DNA of 64,000 nt from assembly GCF_050948175.1 (NCBI RefSeq), contig NC_135202.1, positions 12,400,001 through 12,464,000 of the forward strand. Reading direction: 5' to 3'. The translations under genes were made by a program, and so were the position numbers. This DNA is from Xylocopa sonorina. Its lineage: Eukaryota; Arthropoda; Insecta; Hymenoptera; Apidae. Shown one piece after another: positions 25,631 to 39,200 of the stretch. The first letter of the stretch is position 1, and every line of letters starts with the position of its first letter. Under the pieces are notes generated by a model. That model worked only from the letters and a program-made list of their open reading frames with translations. It was not told where the DNA came from and searched no databases.

Positions 25631-28600
25631 TTTCGGGGTCCTACCAACCGAGCAGAGGAAACGATACCGATAAAAGGTGGATCGTAGGTGTAGACCGCGC
25701 GCTAGCCGTGCCGGGAACGTTTGACGCGAGGTGCCCGCTGTTCCTGGGACTTATATGTCGCCGCTGGAGGCCACCGGTGCGCCTCTTTAATCCCTGCCCT
25801 CCTCGGGTCCCGAGCCCCTCTAAACGAGCCCTTGACCATCGTCAAGGTGTCCGTTGCCTCGCGGGACACCAAGCTCTTTCGCGATCGCTTCGGGGAAATT
25901 GCCAAACCGTCTCTTCGATCCTGGTCTCGCGCGCACGAGTTTCGTTAGCCAAACGAACAAATGGAAAACCCTCAACTACCCAACGAGTCATCGCGATCTA
26001 TTCGTTCGATTCGTTCACCTACTCAAGTCCACGTGCCACCGAGAGAAGACTAACGGAAACTGCAACGTCTTTCATTCGCGGCTCATTAAAATTGCAAAAT
26101 GAAACGATCACCGTCGATTACCCGCGCGATCTCAATTAAACCGTCACCCGCGACATATTCCGAGCTGAACAACCATAAGATCGCGATCGGAATCCGGATC
26201 CGTCTGCGCGATTAATGACGTCAGATAGGCCGCAACTGCAACTGCGCGTCGTCCCATATCTACGATACGAACGATAGCGCGATCGTGCTCCTAAATTTCA
26301 CGCATGAAATCGCCAGGGAGACGACAGGCCGATCTTCCATCCACGATGGCATTCTTTCGGTCTAGACGGGCCGATTTATCGGGACGGCCGCGTCGTTTTT
26401 CTTTGCCGTGGTTCGTCGCTGCGAACGGTGGAAAAAAAAAAACCACCGGGGATTCACGCTGACGCGACGATCCGTACGATAAAAGTGAAGAATAGAGGCC
26501 TCTTGAATGGGAAATCTGCCTTTTTTTTTTACCCTTCCCTCGATTCGCGGCGCAGCGTCTGGATTTTGGTGGATACATCGCGAGGAAAAAGTTGTTTTTA
26601 CTTCCCGCGAACAGGCTTTCCCGCAGCTATGCGAAATAATTAACGAATTGACAAAGATCCTACGAAGACGATGACAATTAGTCGGAGAATCTGATCGTAG
26701 AGGTGGCTAGGATGTTTTCTCAGAAGGATTATAATAAATCAGTGTCATCCGCGGACGATTATAGCCAGCTACAGAGGATTCTGCTTTTTTTTCTCTCCAC
26801 GACTATACCACTATTATAACCAGGCGTTTCGAAGCAAGGCCGAGCATCTGCATGCGCGGCGTGGAGTGGAAAAATCGCGGATTCAAGGGAATCGGATCGC
26901 GCGCATTTTTGGAGCGGCGAGGCCGTTTTTGAGAACGTTCGATCCTCGTACTTTCGCCCTTCGCTAGCCAGGAAGACGTGTTGGTTCGTAAAATCAGGAA
27001 ATAATAAGGAAAGGCGTAAGTGGAGCAAGGTCTTCGAACATGCACCGGTTTGGTATGAAGTAAATTGATAGATAATGGAGCGTAATGAGAGCACGATGAG
27101 AGCATCTAAACCAAGGTGTGGTTATATAGCGTTATCCCGACGAATGCTCGGTTATTAACCAGATTTCCAAGTAAACCAACGATGTTGTTCAATCTCTAAG
27201 AATAACATTCGCCGCGTACTTGTTAATCGTTTCCCGTTCGAAAGCGAAGTGGAGAATGATTATTTTCCGGGTGGGGCGCATTATCGGCCTTGGTTTGTTA
27301 AAAATTAAACGGTTGGCCTTAACCCGATAGTCAGGGGGCTATCAGCCGCGTCCAGGTGCAAGGAAACGGGCAGTGCTTTCCAATACCATGGTCACTCGAA
27401 CCCAGGTTGGGCCTTGAACGCTCGGCCGCGTTGGATCTCCGAAAATTTTGTTCTTCGTTAATCGATCACCGCGATCAATGATCTCGCGTGACGAAAAGTT
27501 GTCGGCTCTTTGAAAATCTGTTGCTCGATCGATCGAGATCGTTTCGTAATCGGCGAACATTTTGGGGAAAGTCTGCGATACGGAGTGACTAAGATCCGTC
27601 GAAAAAAGGCTAGCGCTTGATTCTTTTTGCGTTCCCTATTTGGTAACGCGGTCCCGAAACAGCTAATTCGTTATCGCGTTCGTTAGGAATTTAGATCGAC
27701 TCAGGAATCGCGCGAGGCAATTTAATCTCGATTCGAACCTGTTTACCGCGAATTGCCCGCATACCGCTCACCCTTCTGCATCGATGCATATTTCACATTC
27801 GTATCTTCTCGCTCGTAAACTTACGTTTTCGCAATTAGCGGGATTAAATGTTCAAGGTTCCGGCTTTTTATCGATTCGAAATTGTATAACGTGTTGCCGT
27901 TCGAATATCGTAATCGTGCGATTTACGAGCGAGGCTCGGCGATCGTTGGAACTAACAAGAACTATAGAAATTATTGGTTACACGGCTTTGATTGGTCTCA
28001 ATTTGATTACGCGTTACGACAGGCACGTTACGACCAGGCGAAACTGGTATCTATATCTAATAAAATTATGCGCGAGCGTCACGAGTTCTCGATTTTTTCC
28101 CTACTAAACACGCACCGTTTATCTAAAACATGTACTCGAAGCTACGTTAGACTACCATTACATGATTCATTCAATAGTACGAAACGTGGCGTGCTTGACT
28201 ACTCTGTTTTCGACTATAACCATTCGATTTGGAGCCAGTGATCCTTGGTGGACCTTACATAGTCCTGGTACTTCGTTGCATTTCGAGATTGGGTCTCGCT
28301 TCGTTACCTAGCTATTACGCTAGCGTATTCGATCCGAAAGAAAGAAGGTCGACGATAAAATCGATCCTGGGAATGTTCGCCAAGTCTTCGTCAAAGTTCG
28401 CCCATGACATGTCGATGATGCAACGTCATTTAAAAAATAATGTATCGGGGTGTCTTGTTAATCTTGATTATGGGAACAAGATTGCGAGTGATAGATGGAA
28501 GAGAGAAAACTGGCATATCTAATGGCATTCGTAACAATTAATTAAGAATGCAATCGTCCTCGCAGCGATGTCACAAACGCATTGGTTAAATATTTTTTCT

Positions 28601-31025
28601 GCTAAAAGACTAAATTATCATCGATTATCACCGCGAAGCAAACACGATTTGCGTTCAGTTGTCACGCGGAAGAAAGAATCCCTGATGGTGTGTTTCTCAG
28701 GCGGCGCAGAAGGCGAACAGGATCACCTTATATCGTAATTGAATATGAAAATCAGCCGAGCGTTCGATTTATTGTGACTTTAATTGCATCTTCGGACTTG
28801 AAGCTATCCGAGACGACTCGATTGGCCGAGAATTGGAAATGGAACAATGTTGATGACTCCATCTCTCGTCTCGGCGAGAGTAGACGGGGATTCGTTTACG
28901 CGTCACTTCGAGGGACACAAGGCGGACTTTGGTGAACTTTGACCAGCCGTGAACCGTCGGATACTCGTGTCCCGGAATTAGAATGTGACGCGTCACATTC
29001 AGGATTTATGTCCGTATTACAGCAAACTATTCCGGTTCCATTCCGATTACGAATCGCACGATGAATCAGAGATATCAATTTCCCGTATCCTTCCCCTCGG
29101 CTCGGATCAAGGCGATACATTAAACCCGCGAAATTCCCGGAGATTTCGCCTGGCAACCGGAAGCGGCCGTTTCGCGGGCTTCCGTTGGAGACGAATTCAG
29201 CTCATGGACGCTCGACGCGCGTGACGCGGCGAGTAAATTGCACGTTTCTTACTCGGAAGGCGGTGCAACCCACCGAAGACGCAATTAGCAATACGAATGC
29301 ACCTTTTATGAGGTCGCTCCGTTGCCTTCGCGCGACGAGCTCGTTAGTCGATTTTCCCTCTCCTCCTTCGTCTCTCTTCCACGAAAGCTTTCGATCTCTT
29401 TAACCTTCTGCAGCCGCTCTGTTTCTTCTAATTGCGCCCGCAAGCTCCCTAGAAAGCGTCCCTACGGATGATGGAAAATTCTCTGCGAATTTTCGTTCGC
29501 CGAGCCGATCGGTTTACGAGCCACAAAATTGCCGCACGGCTCGTAAAATCAAAGTTCACCTCGTTACCAACGTTGCAAACCCTCTTCGCTCGGAAACCCT
29601 GTTGCGATCCTTTCTCCTCGTCTTGTGCAATTAAATGGTCAAAATTAACAAGCCGATCGCTCGATGACTCGAACGTGTTATCGCGCCGAGACGTTCCGCT
29701 CGGTGAAATAATCTGTTCGAGAAAATCGAGAGACCAAAGAGAGGCCGTCTAAAATTTACGTAACTGCAAATTCCACTGGATATTACACTCGAGGCTCGAT
29801 AAAACTATTACGACACGATACACGTAGATCGTGTACAAATCGAGGCCTGCGGGCAATCGTCTCTGTAATTTTGCGTTCCGACAAATGAATACCCTGTCGA
29901 ACCACGCAACGAATTCATAGTCCAGTTGCGATCGATCGACGGTGAACACCGCGAATCGATACCGGTGAACGTTTTCAAAGTCCCGCGATCAAACTACCAG
30001 CGACTGAAGATAAATCGAGTGCCTCTTCTTACGAAACGGGCCTTCTTACCGTTTAACGATAACCAACCGTGTCGACCATCGAATATCCAACTGTGGCAAG
30101 AGAGACGAGTTCGTCGGTAATCGCGTGCGAACAGAATGGTAAAACGAATCGAATCGACTACCCGGTGGATAAGCAAGTTTACTTCCCTTAGCGCACCAAT
30201 CAGATTAGACATCGATGCGGCCGACAAGATGGTTGGTGCCTAATTAAAGCTAACGAGCGAATAATACAAGTTCATAAACGCGCTGCTCTTTGAAATTTCC
30301 GAAAATTCTATGCGTTTTTATATTCCACGATATGAAAGATGCCTTTATACCTCAACATAAATATATTTTCGATAAAAAATTCTTCTATTTTCAATGAAAA
30401 CTATCTTTGTTCACGATCGAGTCTCATTTTCGATGCATCAAACCGCGTCGAAATCACGTCCCGCGCCGTCTTTTTCATCCTCCACTTATCCGTGAAACGC
30501 TTGGTTCACCTTCACCCAGAAATTTATGGCGAACGATGAGAAGAGTTCGATCGTTCAGCCGATCAGCTTTGTCATCGGTTCTGAATAGGTAACCGTTGAG
30601 CATGCTCGCGTAACACCGGTAAAACGTATCACCATTTTCCCACGTTTCATCGGCCGCCGCGTAATAATACCCGCTGACAATTGTTATTTTTCTGACGTGC
30701 AATTAGAATGCAAATGCCACATTGTACGAAAGATATGCAGAGATTAACAGTTGCGCGTAAGTAAGTTATTGTACCTGCGTATTACAATAGATGGATGTTG
30801 GAATAAATTTGGTTGAAAATTAAGTGAAAGTACATTAAGAAATAACAGGTGCGCGCGTAAAAGACACGTCTTTAACGTTCAGTTTCTTCGTTGGAACGTT
30901 AAGATCTATGCAAATCTGAACGTGTGTAAAAAATATAAATCAACGTACACCAGATCGAGATACGTCAATCGGTGCGTGCCGCGTAGACGCGTTTTCTTCT
31001 CTCTTTTTTTTTCTTTTTAGGTACC

Positions 31026-31034
31026 TATAAAAAG
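31026..31034 (+). promoter_or_regulatory. Candidate TATA box upstream of the ACE-like gene
   Basis: TATAAAAAG lies 2.2 kb before the first coding ACE exon. That exon begins just after a CAG acceptor at 33285-33287, so a 5' untranslated exon must lie upstream. This site is one possible origin; the link is not shown by sequence. Confidence 0.3.
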
Positions 31035-32624
31035 GTCGAAGAAACGGCCGACTGCGTCTGGTAAATGTTCGCGTACTTGAATCCAGAATCGCGGCCGCTA
31101 CGTGGGACCGGTGCACTCATTATCTGCCGATGGGATTGGCATTGTCAAAGTTGTTCGCTCCCAGAATAAGTGGTTAACATTTCAAGTAAAAACCACCTGC
31201 GTTGCGATTGCGTTAGAACTTGTGACGCGCGTACCAGCCATTGAAACCTAAATTCCCGCTCTCTTATTTGTCCTTCCTCGCGTTAATTCAATTTCGCCGA
31301 CGAAGACTCCGGTAATTAGCTACGTGCGCGTGTAACGTAACCTTGGATACTCTAAAATGTACGATGGAAGATCGACTTCCATCGCTTCGAAAAGACTTGT
31401 AAGAGCTTCAAAACGATAACAACAACAAGACATAACTAATTTTGCCTTGATTATCGCGTAGAATTTCCATCGGATAAGGAATATTATGCAAAAAGAGGCA
31501 ATGCGTTGCGCGATGGATCGAAGTTTACGCATGAACAGTGAACGTGACAAGTACATATTTAAATACATTTAGATCATCGTGAGATCCTCTCGGTACCCCG
31601 AGCAAGGTGTGGTTATGTACGATTTTCTCGTCGATCACCGATCGATGCCGAGTCGATGCGTCACGTACGGGGTCGTGTGTTTTATGATCGATCAAAGTAA
31701 ACGCGTAACAATCGCCATTAATAATTACTCGCTCTGAATATTAATTGACCATTTTCTCCGCGTTCTTTCCCACGGTCCAGTCTCACCGTTTCGATTACGT
31801 AGACACTGCGAGCGGAAAATGTGAAACAACAAGAGTAGAATACACCAGAGGCTCTGGTTATCTAATCGATAGTAGCGGCTGTCGACTGTCGAAGAATAAG
31901 CAAATGACGCGAACGTACGAAAAATCGTTAGTCCTGTCGGCTTTCCGTCGTTATTTGAAATTTGCAATTAAAGGCTGACGTGGCAGCGATACACTGGCGT
32001 TTAGAATTCCCAGGAAGACAAGAGGCAGAAACAGGAAACAGCGTCGATGAGATTGTCTCTGAAAGATAATTACGTAATTAGACGGTATGAATCATTCTTC
32101 TGAATTGAGTCACTTTTTCCGCTATGAAACATGGAATACGCATCGATTCATATACGATACTCATTTCAGCAACCAATTTTACATACTTTATGAATCAGTT
32201 CGAAGTTTCCTCGATTTTGCGAGTACGCGACAGAGTTGACTCGAATGCTACTAATGGTAAACTGTTGCTAGATGCAAAAAAGACGGGTGCTCGTCCCGCG
32301 GACAATGGAACTCGTTGAGAGGGGAGACGAGAGCGAACACGACGACTCTTGTCAACGTGAGAGCTTTGAACTTTCGCAATTGGCCAGAAGGTTGGCCCTC
32401 GATTCTAATTAACATGGCTGGTGTGGTTCTCGCGTGCTTCAATAGAAGTTACATCCGGCTCTCGCGAGTTCACGAAAATCGCATTTCACCTTCGAATACT
32501 ACGGTATTATCCTCGGTTGCCTCGAATCGACTACGTAAACCAGCAGCTTCTTTCAAAATTGACCTCTCTTCCCATTATGTCCCTTCCCTCGAGCGGTACT
32601 CCCACGCTCGTCTACAACTCGAAA

Positions 32625-32657
32625 CGTCGTCGTCGTCGTCGTCGTCGCGACGACGAC
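32625..32657. repeat. (CGT)n repeat running into its own inverse
   Basis: Eight or so CGT units are followed by CGACGACGAC. Positions 32638-32657 form a perfect 20-bp palindrome that can fold as a hairpin. Confidence 0.85.
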
Positions 32658-33287
32658 ACCAAGGTGTGCACGCTGATCTCCCCACTTACCGGCACGGATG
32701 ACCTCCCTGTGGTCGCGTTCCAACTGTTTCGCAGGGATAAATGTACACTTGGTGTCGACCACGAGGCTTTTAGCGACGCTAGAACGAAAACAGCAGCTCA
32801 TCGCGCATCGTCCACCGTCGCGAGACAACGGATCGGACAGTCTACCAACTGAGAATCTTCCAAGTTGCCGCTGGAACGCTAGATCGATCGGGGGATGAAA
32901 CAGCCCGTAAGTCTTTACTTTCGTCGCCGATGGAGACGCGATGCGAACCGTAACTATTCGAAACGGGTTTATTCGGCGGACCAGTTCATCGCGAAATTTC
33001 ACACATCGCATCAATTAATCGCGTTGCACTCGTAATCGAGATATCGAGCGTTCAAGGTCGCAGCATCTGCGCGGCATCGCGAGTGACCTAGTACTCTGCA
33101 CGAATAGCCTTTCATGCTGAAAGGAAGGAAATACGTAACGCGAAGACGCAACGGCACGTGACCGTGAAGCGAACAAATGAATTGCACTTCGCTCGTAATG
33201 CACCGGCATGATTTATGAAAATAATATGTATAGAATCATTTCTGCTACAGGCTGATGATTAATTATGTTATTCCATCGTGTTTCCAG

Positions 33288-36200
33288 GCGATGTTCCCTT
33301 GGATTTTTTTCGGTTTATTCTCCTTAATTTCCGGTCAACTAAATCTACCTCCTCTACGAGAAGATGCTCGTAACGGCGAAGCGGATGTACAGGACGTTTT
33401 GGCTAGATTAGATTTCGTTGGTACCGAAAGATGTAGCGCCAATGTGATCGCGCAATGGGCCTACGAGACGGACGTGAACGAAGACACGCAGCTGCAAGCG
33501 GTAAACGGGAATTTATCAATGTCTACGAATTCTTACCAAAATACCCGCATACGATAAACCGTAATCCCGATAGAACCACCCGAAAGTATAAAAATAGCTC
33601 GTTCCCTATTGTGAAACTTGTCAGCGAGTATCACCGAAAAAAAAGGTAGGTGATTTCTCTGCTTATTCGACGTTTCTCGATGGAAACGAGACCTCGACCT
33701 CCTCTTAGAATCGTCCCGTGGGACCGTGGAACGTCATCGGGTCTGTGAGCACGCGAGGATTTCCTCCAAGGTGGTGTGCGGGCCTTTATTGTCCGCTGGG
33801 AGGCCGGACATCTCCGCGGGAAATGTTCCCAGACGGTGCCCATTGTGCCATCGGTGTCTACCGAATGATTTCGCAACGAACCATCGGTTCGAACGAAGCC
33901 AGCTACGGAAATCTTTAGCCTTCAACGTGAAATCCGCTATGTGCTCGCGTGATGCTAATGATGATCCGCGACTACCTTGCCTCGTCTCTTTTCGCTTATT
34001 CTCTTGCTTAGAAAATCTTCTTCCGTCATTCCAAGCGACCCGTAAAAAACCCCGTCTACTTGCACTTTCTAGACTATTTTCCTTTCCTTTGGCACACCTT
34101 CGTCTATCTCTAATCTCCGGAAGGGTAAAGATACAGGTGGCGTTTTATCGGTAACGGTAAACGTCGCGCTGGTTGATTTGCACTTGCAACTAGTTCCGTA
34201 CGGATGGTCGCCGCTCGAACCGATTACCATTAATTTTCAAATTAACACTGCTCTGTTTCTTTTCATGTTTCTGTTCAGCTCGAGGCGCAGAGGGTATACG
34301 CGTACTACCAAAATCAAGCCTGGTTCTTCATCTCGAGGATCGATAAAGATAACATTAGAGATCCTGTAATCAGAAGACGTCTTCGGTACTTGTCCGTGGT
34401 TGGTCCATCGGCTCTTCCACCGGATCAGTTGGACAGGGTAACAAGTTATACTCTGAATATAACATTCTCTTTTCTTCGCTCGCGTTATCCTTTTTTTCTC
34501 TTTCTCTCTCTCTTTTAGTACAACCGCGTGATCAACGATATGTTGGCGGTATACAACGAAGCCAGCATTTGCGCGTACAACGATCCGTTTCGGTGCGGGC
34601 TACGGTTGTATCCAGGTAATCAATTTTAGTCTATTCGTCTATACGCGGTGATACGAATTTCATGGTTGGCTGCCAACGAAATTACGCTATTACGCCCAAG
34701 AAAGTGCCTCTCTAATCGTAAACCGCCATTCAACGTTGTACATCTGAGCGTTCTGCGTCGAGGCGCCAACACTAAAGATTCGAAGGGTAGATAGTCTTCG
34801 CGAAGATTTATCGCGAATTAATTTGTCTCCTCTTCACTTTATTCCGTATACGTAACACTCTGCTGTCGCGGAAAATCTGGTTACGGTCAAAGACGCGACG
34901 TAACAAATGCGGAAATTTTCAAATCCCCCGAGTGCTTCCGCCAGCCTCACGACTGCAACAAAATACGTAACACCGCTTACGTGTCCATTCGTTTCCGGAT
35001 CAGAAAATGGAAGCTGCCCCTTTTAGTAAATCCTCTAATTGGAATTAACCAAGTAGAGTAGTGGCGGTTTAAAGGTAAACAGGTATGCTTACCCTCGAGC
35101 TGTACAGGTTAAATCGTACGTTGGATAGATAGATCCATAGTAGTCGCTGTAACCAGCTTTCCATCGAGCTTAGATCATCGGACGTCTCGCGGGAGAAGTG
35201 CGCGACCACCTCCGTCGCGTGGTCGGAGTTGAATCGATCGCGCGATCGTCGTGAAAGTCACTCGAAGTGAAAATGCTAATGGGACACGAAATGCTCGATT
35301 TACTTAACAGAAACAGTATTCCTGCGTGATTTATAATATTTTCGTAGATATATCGCAGATCATGGCAAGGAGCCGTAATTGGGACGAGTTGCAGTATGTT
35401 TGGACGGAATGGAGAAGACGCAGCGGAACGAGGATCAAGGACCTCTATCAGCAGCTCGTGGCGCTGAACAACGAAGCAGCTAGATTAAACAGTTAGTTCG
35501 ATAGACGTTGATTATGCCTTTTATCGAGGCAACTAATGGTCGATGAAATTTTATTCCCGCGTAGACTTCACCGATGCAGCCGAATACTGGATGTTTCCGT
35601 ACGAATCTCCAAACTTGCAACAGGATATCGATGAAACTTGGGAAATGATACGTCCGCTCTATGAAGAGTTACACTCCTATGTCAGAAGAAAACTGAGAGA
35701 TTTGTACGGACCGGAGAAAATCGGTGCTCACGCTCCTCTTCCGGCTCATATTCTCGGTATTTACACTTCTGTTTTGAATGTTCTTAACATTCGACATGTT
35801 GCTAACGACGAATATTTATCGCAATATACACGTTATCGATCCAGGGAACATTTGGGCACAATCCTGGACTAACATCATCGACATCACGGTGCCATATCCG
35901 GGAAAGAATTACCTGGACGTGACGCAAGAAATGCAAGCCCAAGTAACAGCGAAATATTATATAATTTCCATTTTTTTTCCATATTAATTAGCTTTTCGTC
36001 AAGGTAATAAATTCAGTTGAGTCCAACCATTGTTTCCGAGTAGAATCGAAAGTAAGCTATTACGATTCGAAAGTAACGATGAAGTAAGTGAAGAATCGCG
36101 AAATGCGATACCTTTTGCTCACCTTCTATTTCCATAAGAATTCATTGTCTCGTTCACTTATCGTTCTTTGTTGCTCTGTTTGCATTCCCAATTACTCGAT

Positions 36201-39200
36201 TATTTTCCCATCCTTCAATTGTACACCAAAAAACTTTCACATCGCATCTCGACGTGAATTCATTTCTTGCCGGCAGATGAGATTATTGAATCTAATTAAT
36301 GATAATTGAATCGCGTTTTCTAGGGTTACACGCCCGTCGAAATGTTCCGAATCGCGGAAGAATTTTATCTGTCCTTGAACCTGAGCGCCATGCCACCAGA
36401 ATTCTGGGCCGGCAGCATTATAGCGGACCCTGGAAACCGACCATTGATCTGTCAGGCCTCGGCGTGGGACTTTTGCAATCGTTTAGACTACAGGTGACAC
36501 GATACACGCTCTACATATACTCTCTCCAATCCACGACGAAGGTGATCGAATCAGTCTGACCTTTCTTCAAATTGTCCTCCTCTAGAATCAAGATGTGCAC
36601 GAAGGTTACCATGAAGGACTTGATCACGGTGCACCATGAAATGGCTCACATTCAATATTTCCTACGATACAGCGGTCTACCTCGGGAATTCCGAGACGGC
36701 GCCAATCCAGGTACGGACTCGTTTCTTTATAACCGGAACAAACGACGAGTGGTATGTTCACGTCCGCGGAGACCCGCAGCAAATGTAACAGCAAACGACG
36801 CAGGAACGAGAAAGGACGCGCGGTCGTTACGTAATAGGACGGTACCGCTCGACTTCCGGTAGGCGGTTCGCTTTGGCGTTACTTTTACGGTTAATAACGC
36901 GAAAGCGAGAGCGAGAGTGAGAACGGCCGAGGTGGATTCGCAGGAGAACCAGGCCCCTTTGCCAGAGTGGACGTACGAGTACTCTCCAATCTGTACGGCG
37001 GATCGTTAAAATATTTTTATTACCGTGCATCGTGTATGTACACGCGTACAACGTTCGCGCTTTCACCGTTCCGTACGCCGCGGCCGGTCGTTCGCCCGGC
37101 TCTCGGTTATGGAAATAAATCTTAAATTCGATGCCTGCGACCTTGCCCGCTCGATTTACCGCCTCTTTTTAGTCCGATCGGCGTACCTAATAAATTATCT
37201 TGCTACGGGTTTAACGAGAGGTTCGTCGCCGCTCGAAGAAAGTGCGGCAAGAAAATTACGGTTCAACGAGATCTCTTGTCCGTCTTGTCTCCGTTCGATC
37301 CGCCAAATAGTCACTTTCACCGATGCTTACTACCGTACGCAGAAGCCAGCTTTACTCGAATGTTATTCGTTTTCAACAGGATTTCACGAGGCTATAGGGG
37401 AAGCAGTGGCCCTCAGCGTCGCCACCCCTCGTCATCTTCAGACCCTCGGTTTGGCCAATAAATATATCGACGAGAACGAAGCGGATATCAATTATCTGTT
37501 CTCTTTGGCGATGGACAAAGTGGTGATGTTACCATTTAGCATCGCGATGGACAGGTGGAGGTGGGACGTATTCCGTGGCTACATCACCAAGGAAGACTAC
37601 AATTGCCATTGGCATCGACTGATGGAGCAGTATACCGGGATCAAGCCGCCTGTGCTTAGGTCGGAGGAGGATTTTGACCCTGGAGCGAAATATCACGTTC
37701 CGGCGAATATCCCCTACATTCGGTGAGTGATTGAGTAACTGATTTTACCGACGTTTCGCTTCTCGTATAATCGATGCGCGCCAAGGAGAAAGAGGCTTTC
37801 TCCGTCCCGATCTCGGCGTAACCATACCGTGATTCGGACGATCGTGCAGCGGTCGTGCTCTTTGAAAGTTCCCTTTCTTCGACCACGACCGATCTATTTT
37901 CCAGATTAGCCTCTTGTTACGTTGATCACCCCGCCGCTTCCGCGTTAACGGATATCTGGTGGGGGCGACCACGCTCCACGGTTAGCCACTTTCGAACTTT
38001 TCCGGAAAACGGCCGCTCGTTCGTTACGAAAGTCGATTCGGAGACTGGCATCGCGTGTTCCGCGTTGGACGCTCTCGTCGGAGCGTTACGAAATCATGGG
38101 GGCGAAAATGTAACGCAAGGCAGACGTTGCCCAGGGAAGTCGAAGTAACGACCAAACAGGGATGGGACTGAAGGTGGATCGAATCAAGAATTGAAGTTGG
38201 GCGTCGATTTTTTGTTCTTTGGTTTTATTAGAAAGAAGCGAAAGACGTGGTATAGACGCGAGTTCATCGGGCCAAGCTCGTCGAACCGATCGTTCGGCCC
38301 GTGAACGGCCAGAGAATCTTTGTACAATACATTGTACGCATGCGATACGTGTATTCTTAGGTACTCGAGTATCGAAGGGTATCGAAACGCTACGGTCTAA
38401 CTATAATAAATCGCAGCTCGAAGAACGGCGGCTCGTTTCGCGTATCTCCTAACATAACTTTTCCCTTTCGTTCGGATGACTCAATTTTCAATTCGGAATA
38501 AATATACCCTTATTAGTTTCGAGGTTAACACCTCGAGGAAAGTGAGCGGCGACGTAACCGAGCTAATCTCGGCTAATGTCCACCGTAACTGGACTCGTAA
38601 CCACCCCCAAAGCCTCCGGATTCGTAGCCGTGACTCTGGACGGAGACGGGCACGGGTACCTTAATCGGATAGGGTACAGGCTTAGCCACCGGTACCGCTA
38701 CCGGTTTCGCGACTTGAACCGCAACCGGTCGCTCGACGGGCACTTTAACCGCGTACGGTACGGGCTTCTCGACGGGCACCGGGACATGCTTCTCGACCGG
38801 ATACGGGGCCGGCACGGGTACTTTAACCGGGACTGGGACCGGCTTCTCTACGGGTACTCCGATCGGCCGGTCGACGTGCACCTTCACCGGGTAGGGTACC
38901 ACCTTCTCGACGGGCACCGGCACCGGCTTTTCGACCGGGAACGGGTACGGTTTTGGGACGTGAACCGGATACGGTCGTTCGACGGGCACGTTTACGGGAT
39001 ACGGTATGGGCTTCTCCACTGGGAACGGTTGAGGGACGTGCTCGACGACCTTGACCGGGTACGGGACCGGCTTCTCGACCGGATACGGTTGCGGTACGGG
39101 AACCTTCACGGGATAAGGGATATTCTTCTCGACTGGATACGGCTGCGGCACGTAAACCTTGTGCGGTACCGGCCTCTCGACGGGCACGTGAACGGGGTAC

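Larger units (their letters stand above)
25640..33280. other. No coding exon seen between the small peptide gene and the ACE-like gene
   Basis: It should contain the ACE 5' untranslated exon(s). Apart from the TATA at 31026 and the CGT repeat I see nothing definable. Confidence 0.5.

Noticed and set aside
27729..27740. GGTTCGAATC-like B box of a tRNA gene (minus strand)
   Set aside because: No matching A box or cloverleaf can be drawn around it.
37025..37379. Upstream part of the long open frame before ACE exon 9
   Set aside because: It is intron read-through; homology to ACE begins only after the acceptor at 37379.
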